DNA of 64,000 nucleotides from Persicitalea sp038235275. Lineage in GTDB: Bacteria > Bacteroidota > Bacteroidia > Cytophagales > Spirosomataceae. The stretch lies in the NCBI GenBank assembly GCA_038235275.1, contig JBBSUC010000007.1, positions 62,001 through 126,000 of the forward strand. Reading direction: 5' to 3'. Made by a program: the position numbers and the translations under genes. Shown piece after piece: positions 52,446 through 61,399 of this stretch (position 1 is its first letter; the number at the start of each line of letters is the position of its first letter). The notes under the pieces are model-generated. The model was not told the DNA's origin and ran no database searches. It was given only the letters and a program-made list of their open reading frames with translations.

Positions 52446-53417
52446 CTATTGGTTTTTGACTGATTCCAAAGGAAAACCAGTCGTACTATCTTTCTGCCGA
52501 TCGTACCATTTCAAAGTATTCGCCACCATCGCTTCCGGATTGGTGTAATTAAGGCCGAATCGCCGGGCAATGGCCGTGTGGTCCACCAGGTAAGGCTGTT
52601 CGAACTGGTAGCTCAACTCCACCAACTCCCGGACAACCGGATTGAACAGGCCAATAATGCGAAGCATAGTCTTGCCCGCCACCTGGACGCGCGCTTTGTG
52701 GCTTGATTGCTTTTCAAAGAGCGCAAGCCATTGGCGCGGCGTGAGGGCGGGGGCATTGGGAATGTGCCAGGCTTTACCCAGGGCATCCTCATTTTCGCCC
52801 AGTTTAAGCAGGCCTTCGGCAAAATCGTCAATAAACGTAAAGCTGTGCGGCAAGTCTGGATTCCCTACCAGCGACACCTTCTTGCCGCTGTACAAGGCAT
52901 TCAGAAAATCTAGCCCGTAAAAGCCTTTGGTAATCCGCGGCCCGATAAAATCCGAAGCGCGACCAATGACGGCCCGCACTTTTCCGGCCAGATGCGCCTC
53001 AAGCAAAAGAGAGGCCGTCCGCGCCCGGATACCTCCTTTTTTGCTATCGGCGAGGTAGGGCATTTCCTCCGTCATCGGTACTCCATTGGTATTGCCGTAG
53101 GCGTACATATTGTCGGCAAATACCAGGCCTGTTTTGCTGCCGCTCAAGGCATCTACGAAGGCTTGCATCATGGGTTCATAGAAGGTACCCCACTGGTTGT
53201 AAGGTACATCGAGGGCGATATAGACCGTCGTCGCGTCCGCCGTGACTTGCTTTATCTGCCGGGCATCCGTGGCGTCGGCCTGTACCAGGGACACGCCCAA
53301 AGGCAGTGCTTCTTTCGTTTGGCCGCTTCGATTGACCATGCGGATTGGCTCCCCTTTCTGATTGAGCTTCTCCATAAGGGCCAACCCGAGTTGGCCCGTT
53401 CCAAATAGTACGTTCAT
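52446..53417 (-). CDS. NAD-dependent epimerase/dehydratase-like (extended SDR)
   Basis: 323 residues with a Rossmann start MNVLFGTGQLGLALMEKL (G-x-G-x-x-G). ADNMYAYGNTNGVPMTEEMPY and SFTFIDDFAEGLLKLGE correspond to the extended SDR core; the Y-x-x-x-K pair is not obvious, so it may be an atypical member. Substrate unknown. Confidence 0.8.
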   Translation of the reverse strand: MNVLFGTGQLGLALMEKLNQKGEPIRMVNRSGQTKEALPLGVSLVQADATDARQIKQVTADATTVYIALDVPYNQWGTFYEPMMQAFVDALSGSKTGLVFADNMYAYGNTNGVPMTEEMPYLADSKKGGIRARTASLLLEAHLAGKVRAVIGRASDFIGPRITKGFYGLDFLNALYSGKKVSLVGNPDLPHSFTFIDDFAEGLLKLGENEDALGKAWHIPNAPALTPRQWLALFEKQSSHKARVQVAGKTMLRIIGLFNPVVRELVELSYQFEQPYLVDHTAIARRFGLNYTNPEAMVANTLKWYDRQKDSTTGFPLESVKNQ

Positions 53418-53450
53418 TTTTTTGAAATTGAAAAGTGGGAAAAGATAGCG

Positions 53451-54071
53451 TCAGAAGGAATAGATAAGGTTGAGGGCCACTTGCCCGCTACGGAGCGTTT
53501 GGTCGCCGAGGCGGTCGATGGTGCCGTTGCGCGACGAACTCTCGTATTCGGCTTCCAGGCTAAAAGTCCCCCGCCGCACGGGCAGAGAATATCCGACGCT
53601 ACCCGTCAGCGTGATCCCGACGGCGAACTGATGGGTGTAGGCGTTGGTCGTTTCGTTGGCGCGCTTGGTGGTCAATTGGCCAAAACCGATCCCCGCCCGA
53701 CCGTAAAGCCCCCGGTTGAATTCGCGGCTGACGTAGTACTTAGCCGAGGCCGACAGGTTGTAGTAATTGAAGAAATAGCTGTCGCCGAAATCGCCCGTGA
53801 CGCTGGTGGCGATTGCCCCCTTGATGCGAGAACCGATGCCTAGGCCCTTCCATTTTTGCGGCGCGTAGTAAAACGCCATCATCAGGTTGGAGGCAATGCC
53901 GGGGTCGAACGTGCCGCCCAGGGCTTCGCCGACGAGTGTTTTGGTGTCGCCCGTGAAAAGGGTTTGGCCGAATCCCAACCCAAACTCGCCGTACACGGGC
54001 AGCTTGGCATCCTGGGCGCTGGCGAAGAACGACGCCAGCAGAAGTGCGGAGGTGAAGAGTGTCTTTTTCAT
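53451..54071 (-). CDS. Putative porin-like outer-membrane beta-barrel
   Basis: ATG 54071 (MKKTLFTSALLLASFFASAQ) gives a clean signal peptide and 206 residues. Strands such as VYGEFGLGFGQTLF, LSASAKYYVSREFNRGLYGRAGIGFGQL and QVALNLIYSF end in Phe. Looks like the outer-membrane beta-barrel family common in Bacteroidota. Upstream is another Crp/Fnr gene (82 nt). Confidence 0.65.
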   Translation of the reverse strand: MKKTLFTSALLLASFFASAQDAKLPVYGEFGLGFGQTLFTGDTKTLVGEALGGTFDPGIASNLMMAFYYAPQKWKGLGIGSRIKGAIATSVTGDFGDSYFFNYYNLSASAKYYVSREFNRGLYGRAGIGFGQLTTKRANETTNAYTHQFAVGITLTGSVGYSLPVRRGTFSLEAEYESSSRNGTIDRLGDQTLRSGQVALNLIYSF

Positions 54072-54152
54072 CTTTGTACTGTTTTTAGTTTTGAATACCA
54101 AATTGAACAGAACAAAGGTCAGGCGGCGCGCGCCTCTAAAAATTGACTTGGG

Positions 54153-54764
54153 TTAAGGTTTTCGCTGATCGTCGAAAATACGCTTGCGGATGCGGCTGAG
54201 GCTTTCGGGCTTGATACCCAGGTACGAGGCGATGTAGCGCAGGGCCACCCGTTCCAGCACTTTTGGGCGCTCGCGGATCAGCCGCAGGTAGTTGTATTCC
54301 GGGCTGAGGTTGACCCTATTTTTGTTCTCCCGGCGGTCGCCAATAAAGGAATATTCAAGGATCACCCGGCCGAATCGCTCGAAAATCGGCACCTCCTCGT
54401 AAAGTCGATACAGGCGGTCTTTGGAAATGAGCAGTAGTTCGGCAGGTTCCAGGGCCTGGATGGTCTGTTCGGAAGGCTCCCCCGTCAGGAAGCTATCGAG
54501 ATCGGTGTACCAACCGTTTTCGAAGAAAAACTGCCCCGTTTTCTCTTCGCCGTCGCGGTTGTAAAAATACCGGATGCACCCCTTGTTGATGAAATACAGG
54601 CTTTGGCTGATGTCGCTCTCGTGCAGGATGATTTCCTTACGCTTGTAGGTTTTGAGTTGGGGCCGGGCAATGTCGATAAACATTTCTAATTCCTCCTCGC
54701 TGCAATCGACCCAGCGGAGGATGCTTTTCTGGATTTGCTCGTAAGAGGGGTTTGTGTTTTTCAT
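54153..54764 (-). CDS. Crp/Fnr-family transcriptional regulator
   Basis: ATG 54764 (MKNTNPSYEQ) gives 203 residues; longer starts would run into the upstream SnoaL gene. Sensor roll (EIILHESDISQSLYFINKGCIRYFY), then HTH LRYIASYLGIKPESLSRIRKRI. No Fe-S cysteines. Fourth paralogue of this type here, followed by a barrel gene as at 48248. Confidence 0.85.
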   Translation of the reverse strand: MKNTNPSYEQIQKSILRWVDCSEEELEMFIDIARPQLKTYKRKEIILHESDISQSLYFINKGCIRYFYNRDGEEKTGQFFFENGWYTDLDSFLTGEPSEQTIQALEPAELLLISKDRLYRLYEEVPIFERFGRVILEYSFIGDRRENKNRVNLSPEYNYLRLIRERPKVLERVALRYIASYLGIKPESLSRIRKRIFDDQRKP

Positions 54765-54861
54765 GATTGGGAAAGGAATGAGGGCCACGATAAAATCAAT
54801 CGAATTGCGTAAAGTTCCTCCCGTCATCATCTTGAAGTTGCTCATTAAACAACTAAGAACT

Positions 54862-55647
54862 TCAACCACCTTCTGACAAAAGTGCTGTATCGAAATAGAA
54901 CGGTTCTGCTTTTGTAAGCTTTCCTTCTTCTACCTTGAATACCTGTACCATTTTCATTTCAATATGTTTTCCTTTTTTCGTTGTGCCGACTATCGTAGAG
55001 GTAGCGAAGACCTTGTCTTCCACCTCAAAATAACTGACATCTCTGGATTTAAAAGTAGCCCAGAAATCAAAAAATTTTTCAAAGAAATGTACGACTCCCT
55101 CCACCCCAATGTAAACACCCCCGTAAGGAAGGGATGCCGCCTGCACTAACCTGAATTCCGGGCTTAGCAATGCGAATGCTCCCTGCCTATCAGAATTTGA
55201 AAGGTGCTGGTAAAATTGCTTCACGACCTCGGTGTTCGTGGGGCCGCCTGGTTGGAGTTGCTGCATGAGTCCAGCCCAGTCCACCACATCCCAGTGTTCG
55301 GCTAGTTTCCCATTTTCGACTCGCCAGATGTCCATAGAGGTCCAGGTTGCTTTATTATTCGACGCGGGCAGGCCCATAAACTCTGCCCGCTGGGTACCGC
55401 TCCATGCGAAGTGTCCTACTACCATGTCCTCTTCCACCACGATGCACATGACTTTTACTTCGATATCGGGAAATACGTCGTGGAACCACCTCCCAGCTTC
55501 CACGATTCCTTCAAGCCCCTGTTTGACCATAGGGCTGTGCTGTACGTAATCTTCAGCTACCACTTCGCCAAATCTCTCTACCTGTCGGGCAGCCATGTAC
55601 TCGACAAACCTTACTACCAATTCTCCTTTTGATTCCTTGCGTCCCAT
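54862..55647 (-). CDS. Tandem SnoaL/NTF2-like protein
   Basis: 261 residues made of two NTF2-like domains (about 8-130 and 137-255). The first looks like a SnoaL-type ester cyclase (EDYVQHSPMVKQGLEGIV...VFPDIEVKV), the second carries AFALLSPEFRLVQAASLPYGGVY. Such cone-shaped folds bind small hydrophobic ligands. TACCTTTG at 55711-55704 (minus strand) is a plausible -7 box. Confidence 0.75.
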   Translation of the reverse strand: MGRKESKGELVVRFVEYMAARQVERFGEVVAEDYVQHSPMVKQGLEGIVEAGRWFHDVFPDIEVKVMCIVVEEDMVVGHFAWSGTQRAEFMGLPASNNKATWTSMDIWRVENGKLAEHWDVVDWAGLMQQLQPGGPTNTEVVKQFYQHLSNSDRQGAFALLSPEFRLVQAASLPYGGVYIGVEGVVHFFEKFFDFWATFKSRDVSYFEVEDKVFATSTIVGTTKKGKHIEMKMVQVFKVEEGKLTKAEPFYFDTALLSEGG

Positions 55648-55750
55648 TGTTTAAATCAATTTTGATTTTGTAAAAACTTGGTGAACCACTTTGGTTGAAA
55701 AGACAAAGGTAGGCCTAGTTCTGGGCTGGGATGTTGGAAAAAAGGGGCTT

Positions 55751-56572
55751 TTACTTGTAGATATCGGATATGCTCTTGCGGAAATTTTCCGGGCTTTCTC
55801 CATTCAATTTTTTAAAGAAATTGGAAAAATGGGCTTGATCTTCGAAACCGACATCATACCCAATCTCTTTGATGGAACTCCTGGTATAGACTAATAATCG
55901 TTTGGCCTCGAGGTTGATTCGTTGGTGAATAAGTCGTAGTAGGTTTGTTCCAAATTCGGCCTGACAAATCCTGTTCAATTGCTTGACACTCATTGAGAGC
56001 ATATTGGCATAGGCCGAAGCCGTTTTTTTTTCTTTGAAATTTATTTCTAGTTCGCTCAATAGCCTTAGCGCCGTTGCCCGCCTCGGCGATGCAATTTCTG
56101 AATCAGCGTTGCTACTCCTGAATAAGCTGATTAAAATCAGTCTGACATAATTGAAAATAACTGTTTCAGCCTTGGGGCGATTTCCTGCCATCTCCCTTTT
56201 TATTTGAGCTAGATTCCAATTGACAAGTGTCCCGATTTCGGCATCGAGATAGTAGGAAGGATTTTTCGTAAAGGTTCCAAAAAGATTGCGGGAATCGTGA
56301 TCTAGCAATTCAAAGTACTCCTTGTCGAATGACAGGACACTTCCGACATTATGACTGTACGGCTTTGCTTCGATGTAGTGCAGCTGATTGTATGACAAGA
56401 GAAAAACTGAATTGTCCACAATCGAATACCTCGTAAAATCTACATAGTGGTCTGCCTGTCCTTTGTCAAAAAAAAATAGCTCGTAATGTTGATGTGCGTG
56501 AGGCAGACTGACAAAACCTTTTTTACTGGCTTTATAATCAACATCAAAAAATGTGATTTCTGGCTTTTTCAA
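55751..56572 (-). CDS. AraC-family transcriptional regulator
   Basis: 273 residues. N-terminal cupin sensor (SLPHAHQHYELFFFDKGQADHYVDF) and C-terminal AraC DNA-binding domain (IKEIGYDVGFEDQAHFSNFFKKLNGESPENFRK). Stands alone, with about 100-125 nt of non-coding DNA on both sides. Confidence 0.9.
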   Translation of the reverse strand: MKKPEITFFDVDYKASKKGFVSLPHAHQHYELFFFDKGQADHYVDFTRYSIVDNSVFLLSYNQLHYIEAKPYSHNVGSVLSFDKEYFELLDHDSRNLFGTFTKNPSYYLDAEIGTLVNWNLAQIKREMAGNRPKAETVIFNYVRLILISLFRSSNADSEIASPRRATALRLLSELEINFKEKKTASAYANMLSMSVKQLNRICQAEFGTNLLRLIHQRINLEAKRLLVYTRSSIKEIGYDVGFEDQAHFSNFFKKLNGESPENFRKSISDIYK

Positions 56573-56697
56573 GATGAACGAATTTTTTCAGAAAATTTAT
56601 GGAATGTCTTTAGTGTCCCGTCGCATTTGTCAAGTATTTTGCCTTTTCAAGACTAACGAAACGAGTTTATGGCTTTATGCACCAGTGAATGAGAAAA

Positions 56698-57129
56698 TTA
56701 CTTTGCCTTGAAAAAATCGTCCAGCCTCAACAAAGCCGCTTTGAATTCTACAAATTTCTCTTCGCCCAACACCCCGGTGAATGCGTTTTCCAAACTTTGA
56801 TTGGCCTTCGCAAAATCTTTGAGGAACTGCCGCCCCTTTTCGGTTAGAGACAGGATAATGGCCTTTTTGTTGTTTTCGTCATCATTGGGTTGCAGGTAGC
56901 CGTTGTCAATTAGTTCGTGGTTGAGCCGAGAAACGGCCTGCCGTGAAATGCCTAATTGCCGGGCGATTACATTGTGGTTCTTTTCCTGCGCGGCGACCCG
57001 CACCAAAATACTCACGTGCGTGGTGCGGATGTCGGGATAGCCGATGTCGCGCCACTTTTCGTTGGCCGAAACCGTCAGTTGCCGGGATAGGTGGTGAATA
57101 AGTCCCGAAATATTTTTTTCGTCGTTCAT
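56698..57129 (-). CDS. MarR-family transcriptional regulator
   Basis: 143 residues with a MarR winged helix: NVIARQLGISRQAVSRLNHELIDNGYL, then DDENNKKAIILSLTEKGRQFL (the wing). It is transcribed away from the HbpS-like gene, and a strong palindromic operator lies between them, so it likely represses itself and that gene. Confidence 0.9.
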   Translation of the reverse strand: MNDEKNISGLIHHLSRQLTVSANEKWRDIGYPDIRTTHVSILVRVAAQEKNHNVIARQLGISRQAVSRLNHELIDNGYLQPNDDENNKKAIILSLTEKGRQFLKDFAKANQSLENAFTGVLGEEKFVEFKAALLRLDDFFKAK

Positions 57130-57151
57130 GGAATTTGATCAAAAACCGTTC

Positions 57152-57200
57152 TTACATTTGTGTCAATAGTATTGACATAATGTAAATATCCTTGACACAA
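57152..57200. promoter_or_regulatory. Palindromic operator between marR-like and HbpS-like genes
   Basis: TGTCAATA-G-TATTGACA (57161-57177) is a perfect palindrome, nested in a wider one (TTACAT at 57152-57157, ATGTAA at 57180-57185). TTGTGTCAA (57158-57166) recurs inverted as TTGACACAA (57192-57200). Size and position fit a MarR dimer site. Confidence 0.7.
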
Positions 57201-57210
57201 ATATAAAGCA

Positions 57211-57624
57211 ATGGAAATCGAAAAAATGGGGTCGGCCGCCGCAGCGGCTTTCCAAATTGCGCGGCAGCAGGGCGTGGCCGTTGGCCTTACCGTGGTGGAT
57301 GAGGGCGGCCATGTGCGGTACCAGGCCCGGATGGAGGGAGCGAATTTCATGACGAACGAGGCCTCGTACCTGAAAGCAAAAACGGCATTCCTTTTTAAAT
57401 GCCCTTCGCATTTTTTGCAAAAAATCACGGAAACTGTGCCGATTCTTAACCACGTGATCCGGCAGGTACCCGGCGATGCTGTCATGATCGAAGGCGGTTT
57501 GCCGCTACAACGGCATCGGACCTTCATCGGAGGCGTGGGCGTAGCCGGGGGAAATTTCACGGAAGATCTCGCGATTGCCACGGCCTTTGTCGAAAACTTT
57601 AACGCCCAATACGATGGAAATTGA
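57211..57624 (+). CDS. GlcG/HbpS-family heme-binding-like protein
   Basis: 137 residues with the family's AAAAAFQIARQQGVAVGLTVVDEGGHVRYQARMEGA start and GGLPLQRHRTFIGGVGVAGG end. Members bind heme or small ligands and often sit beside redox genes. It is divergent from the MarR gene and overlaps the flavin reductase gene by 11 nt. Confidence 0.8.
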   Translation: MEIEKMGSAAAAAFQIARQQGVAVGLTVVDEGGHVRYQARMEGANFMTNEASYLKAKTAFLFKCPSHFLQKITETVPILNHVIRQVPGDAVMIEGGLPLQRHRTFIGGVGVAGGNFTEDLAIATAFVENFNAQYDGN

Positions 57625-58234
57625 CGTTGAGAGCCTCCCCTTCGATATTCGGTACAAACTCCTGACAGCCACGGTCGTTCCAAGGCCCATTGCATTGGTA
57701 TCCACGCTCTCGCCGGACGGAATACCCAATCTGGCTCCTTTTTCGTACTTCAATATCGTCGGACACAATCCGATGGCCGTGTCGTTTTCGGTGGCGGGCA
57801 TCAAGCCCGACCGTTCGGACAAGGACACGTTCAGAAACGTCGATGCCGCCGAAAGCGAGTTCGTCGTCAACATCGTGAACGAAGACATGGCGGCTCGCAT
57901 GGCCAAAACGGCCAGTACGCTGGCTTACGGCCATTCGGAGTTCGAGTTTGCCGGATTCACCAGGCAGCCAAGCGTCAGCGTACAGCCTTTGCGGGTGCTG
58001 GAATCGCCCGTTGCATTCGAGTGCGCCACTTTCAAAATCATCGAGGTCGGAATTTCGAGATTGATTATCGGCACGGTTCGCCACCTCTACATTTCAGACG
58101 ATTTGCTGGACGGAAATTATCGGGTAAACCAACGATTGCTGAAAGCAGTGGGCCGAATGGCGGGTTCAAACTACTGCACCTCGACCCAGCTATTCACTGT
58201 GACGGACGAGCGGTTTTTCCCGGTGAGCGACTGA
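57614..58234 (+). CDS. Flavin reductase-like FMN-binding protein
   Basis: From ATG 57614 the protein is 206 residues. LLTATVVPRPIALVSTLSPDGIPNLAPFSYFNIVGHNPMAVSFSV is the flavin-binding split-barrel of the flavin reductase family. Probably reduces FMN with NAD(P)H or acts as a flavoprotein oxidoreductase. Translationally coupled to the HbpS-like gene. Its 3' end overlaps the convergent HxlR gene by 45 nt. Confidence 0.85.
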   Translation: MEIDVESLPFDIRYKLLTATVVPRPIALVSTLSPDGIPNLAPFSYFNIVGHNPMAVSFSVAGIKPDRSDKDTFRNVDAAESEFVVNIVNEDMAARMAKTASTLAYGHSEFEFAGFTRQPSVSVQPLRVLESPVAFECATFKIIEVGISRLIIGTVRHLYISDDLLDGNYRVNQRLLKAVGRMAGSNYCTSTQLFTVTDERFFPVSD

Positions 58235-58651
58235 AAGTCGTCGGACCAGAATTTCCTCAGGTTGGCAGGTTGTGTGCGCTAGTTCTTCGGCCTCGACAGC
58301 CCGCTTCCGGCGATGTTCCTCCCCCCAGGCGTATAGCCCGCTCACGATTGGGTGCAGGGTCAGGCCGTATTCAGTCAGGGTGTATTCTACTTTGGGCGGC
58401 ACTTCGGCGTACACTTTCCGGTGAATGATTCCGTCCCGTTCCAACTCCCGGAGCTGTGCGGTGAGCATTTTTTGGGTGATTCCGACCAGACTACGCCGCA
58501 ATTCGCCGAAGCGGGCGGGCGATTGCCGATGGATGCGGCCGATCAGCGTTAGTTTCCATTTTCCCCCGATTACGTTCATTGCCTCGATCATCGGACAATT
58601 TTCTTCGGTATAGGCACCGTTTGGCGCGAAGGTAAAGTCCTGATACTCCAT
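58190..58651 (-). CDS. HxlR-family transcriptional regulator
   Basis: 153 residues: CPMIEAMNVIGGKWKLTLIGRIHRQSPARFGELRRSLVGITQKMLTAQLRELERDGII is the HxlR winged helix with its conserved N-terminal Cys (thiol or electrophile sensing in relatives). It diverges from the DUF1624 gene and may control it. Confidence 0.9.
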   Translation of the reverse strand: MEYQDFTFAPNGAYTEENCPMIEAMNVIGGKWKLTLIGRIHRQSPARFGELRRSLVGITQKMLTAQLRELERDGIIHRKVYAEVPPKVEYTLTEYGLTLHPIVSGLYAWGEEHRRKRAVEAEELAHTTCQPEEILVRRLSVAHREKPLVRHSE

Positions 58652-58750
58652 AATAGTATGATTTAGGGTACTACGCCACTTTTTGTAAACTACTTGCGAA
58701 GATAATACCGCGCATCTACATTTACGAAAAAACCAGAATAAATTATACCC

Positions 58751-59944
58751 ATGAACCCACTTCCTGCTACTATTGATATTGGCCCTTCAGTGCTTGGCCC
58801 AATAAAATTGGGACGACTGCCCGCCATCGACTTGCTGCGGGGATTCATCATGGTCCTCATGGCCGTCGACCACGCCCGCGACTTCTGGAGCGCCACGCCG
58901 TTTCGTCCCGAGGACGTCACCCAAACCTCGCTGTCGTTGTTTGCCACCCGCTGGGTCACACACCTTTGCGCCCCGGTTTTTGTGCTGCTGGCGGGATCGG
59001 GTGCCTACCTGCTTTACAAAAAAACGGGCGATCGCGTCGGTCTGAGTCGCTTCCTGTTCACGCGCGGCCTGTGGTTGATGTTCCTCGACGTTACCGTACT
59101 GACTCTTAGCTGGGAGTTCGGCTATAACTTCGTTTTCTTACAGGTCATCTGGGTGATCGGCTGTTCGATGGTCATCCTGGCAGGACTGGTCTGGCTACCC
59201 CGCTGGGCCATCGCCAGTTTTGCCATGCTGCTTATTTTGGGACACAATGCCCTCGACGGTTGGCAGCCCGAGACGGACAGCGGCTGGTGGAAGCTTCTAC
59301 ACCAGCAGGGTGTTTTCTTGATCAATCAAAAATTCCCCGTTTTTGTGGCGTATCCGCTGTTGCCCTGGCCGGGCGTCATGGCGGCGGGCTATTGGCTGGG
59401 CGGGGTATTCGACCGACCCACGGCGGAACGCAATCGCTGGCTAAGTTGGGTAGGGGCGGGGCTACTGGTCGGATTCGTCATTCTTCGGTTCTCCAACCTC
59501 TACGGCGATCCCCACCCGTGGGCGGAACAAGCGCGGGGCAGCATTTACACTGTACTTTCGTTCCTGAACGTAACCAAATACCCGCCCTCGCTGCTGTATC
59601 TGAGCGTCACGATGGGACTTTCATTACTGATGTTGAGCCAAATCGACCGCCTGCGGGGTGGATTGCGGCGAGTTTTGTTGGTGTATGGCCGGGTACCGCT
59701 TTTTTTCTACCTGCTGCATATTTTGCTCCTGCACGGGGCCGCCGCGCTATGGGCCTATTTCCAGTACGGAAAAGTACTGAACCTGATGTTCGATAAACCC
59801 GAAACCTGGCCCGCCGCCTACGCGCCAAACCTGGGCCGAATGTACGCGGTGTGGCTGGTCACGCTGGTCATCATGTATTACGCCTGCCGTTGGCACGGAA
59901 ACATCAAGCGGCGGTACGATTACGCCTGGCTGAGTTACCTCTGA
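58751..59944 (+). CDS. DUF1624/heparan-alpha-glucosaminide acetyltransferase-like membrane protein
   Basis: 397 residues with about ten hydrophobic helices. LPAIDLLRGFIMVLMAVDHARDFW and RWVTHLCAPVFVLLAGSGAYLLY are the conserved start of the family, including the Asp-His pair (VDHARD). May transfer acetyl groups across the inner membrane to a sugar; substrate unknown. Followed 45 nt later by a small membrane protein gene. Confidence 0.8.
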   Translation: MNPLPATIDIGPSVLGPIKLGRLPAIDLLRGFIMVLMAVDHARDFWSATPFRPEDVTQTSLSLFATRWVTHLCAPVFVLLAGSGAYLLYKKTGDRVGLSRFLFTRGLWLMFLDVTVLTLSWEFGYNFVFLQVIWVIGCSMVILAGLVWLPRWAIASFAMLLILGHNALDGWQPETDSGWWKLLHQQGVFLINQKFPVFVAYPLLPWPGVMAAGYWLGGVFDRPTAERNRWLSWVGAGLLVGFVILRFSNLYGDPHPWAEQARGSIYTVLSFLNVTKYPPSLLYLSVTMGLSLLMLSQIDRLRGGLRRVLLVYGRVPLFFYLLHILLLHGAAALWAYFQYGKVLNLMFDKPETWPAAYAPNLGRMYAVWLVTLVIMYYACRWHGNIKRRYDYAWLSYL

Positions 59945-59989
59945 ACAAACCCGGATTTTCACTATAATTTTTACCAAAACTAAAAAGCA

Positions 59990-60694
59990 ATGGCACCTCT
60001 CCCGACCTACATTTATCTGGTGTTTGGCCTGACGGTGGTAGCAGCGGTTTGTCTGTTCGCCCGGGCGACCCATTACAACAAATGGTTTCTGATCGGGATT
60101 AGCGCATGGCTGGTCTTGCGGTCGGTGCAGGGCCTTTCCGCCAGCAACGCCACCACCCCCGCGCCGTCCCGCCCGCCCTTTCTGCTGCTGGTGCCGATTG
60201 TGGCCGTCATTCTGTTATTCAACACCGTTCGGGGTAAGGCGTTCATCGACGGTTTGAGCCTTCGGGCGTTGAGCATTTTTCACGTCGTCAGGATACCCGT
60301 CGAGTTGGTATTATTCTGGCTGTTTGCCCACAAGGCCATCCCCGAACTGATGACGTTTGAAGGCCGAAATTTCGACATTATCTCGGGCTTATCCGCGCCG
60401 ATTATTTATTACATCGCCTTTGCCAACGGCAAGGTCAACAAGCCGTTGCTGTGGGTTTGGAACCTGGTTTGTCTGGCTCTGGTCCTCAACATCGTCTTTT
60501 ATTCCGTCCTCTCCGCGCCTACCAAGTTCCAGCAATTCGCCTTTGACCAGCCCAACCTGGCGATTGGCCGCTTTCCCTTCGCGCTGCTGCCCGGCTGCAT
60601 CGTACCCCTGGTCTTGTTGGCGCATCTGGCCTCGATCCGACAGTTATTGAACATGAAATCATCACCCATTGAATCTAAAATCGTATCGACATAA
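59990..60694 (+). CDS. Integral membrane protein of unknown function
   Basis: 234 residues with about seven hydrophobic segments (IYLVFGLTVVAAVCLFARATHY, LLVPIVAVILLF, VVRIPVELVLFWLFAHKAIPELM). No named family recognised. Probably co-transcribed with the DUF1624 gene. Confidence 0.6.
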   Translation: MAPLPTYIYLVFGLTVVAAVCLFARATHYNKWFLIGISAWLVLRSVQGLSASNATTPAPSRPPFLLLVPIVAVILLFNTVRGKAFIDGLSLRALSIFHVVRIPVELVLFWLFAHKAIPELMTFEGRNFDIISGLSAPIIYYIAFANGKVNKPLLWVWNLVCLALVLNIVFYSVLSAPTKFQQFAFDQPNLAIGRFPFALLPGCIVPLVLLAHLASIRQLLNMKSSPIESKIVST

Positions 60695-60809
60695 AAGAGA
60701 AAATATTAATCACCTCGGCAACGGGTAAAACGGGCTATGCGGCCACGGTAATATTTTTCCCGTTTGCCAGTACAAACTATTCCGCAATCAGGATGCAGCC
60801 AAAGCGATT
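60691..60809 (+). pseudogene. 5' fragment of an NmrA-like NAD(P)-binding gene
   Basis: Beginning with ATA (possibly a mutated ATG), the frame reads KEKILITSATGKTGYAATV, a Rossmann G-x-x-G-x-x-G-like start as in NmrA proteins. In a second frame FPVCQYKLFRNQDAAKAIS resembles the next family segment (FPVRA-VR...A-A). The remainder is lost at the convergent cupin gene. Confidence 0.4.
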
Positions 60810-61271
60810 TCATTCAGGAAATTCGTAGGTACACCACGGCCCCGTTCCCGTGCCGATGATAGTCGTGTTGCCCCGCGCACTCTCGTAATGGGCCGTTTTG
60901 TATGGAACGATTACGTACGAGCCTGGGCCGTGGGTGGCGGTCTTCCGCTTGTCCATTCGTTCGCCGTACCCGAGCAAAAGTGTACCCGATACCACGAAAA
61001 CGCGGGCGTCGGCGCAATGCCAGTGGGGCATAACCCACTGACCATCGGGTAAATAGAAAGCGTAGGTAAACGGCTTACCCGGCACGTCGCGCGGGCCTTC
61101 GAGAATGGCGAGTTTCGAGCCGTCGGCAAAAACGGTATCCCAGCGAATACTGTCGGGATGCCAGGCCCTGGGTAATTGGGTCGGGCTACTGAGCGGGTCT
61201 TTGATCAGAATTTGCGCGGAGAGTGAACCCGATAGCGTCATCGAAAGCCAGAGGAGGAGGAGGTACTTCAT
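60810..61271 (-). CDS. Exported cupin-domain protein (ChrR-like)
   Basis: 153 residues with a signal peptide (LLWLSMTLSGSLSAQ, ~18). The cupin motif MPHWHCADARVFVVSG (two His as metal ligands) is followed by GPGSYVIVPYKTAHYE. Function unknown; may bind metal or a small organic compound in the periplasm. TTCGGGTGG at 61289-61297 recurs inverted at 61312-61320 just upstream and could be an operator. Confidence 0.75.
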   Translation of the reverse strand: MKYLLLLWLSMTLSGSLSAQILIKDPLSSPTQLPRAWHPDSIRWDTVFADGSKLAILEGPRDVPGKPFTYAFYLPDGQWVMPHWHCADARVFVVSGTLLLGYGERMDKRKTATHGPGSYVIVPYKTAHYESARGNTTIIGTGTGPWCTYEFPE

Positions 61272-61399
61272 GGTTTTTTCTCACAAAGTTCGGGTGGCTT
61301 GGCAATATAAACCACCCGAATCTTGCGGATTTCTTCGAAATTGTCCGATCCCTTTTTTAGGAAAATAAAGGATTCCGACAGGAAATAATTCTCTCAATA

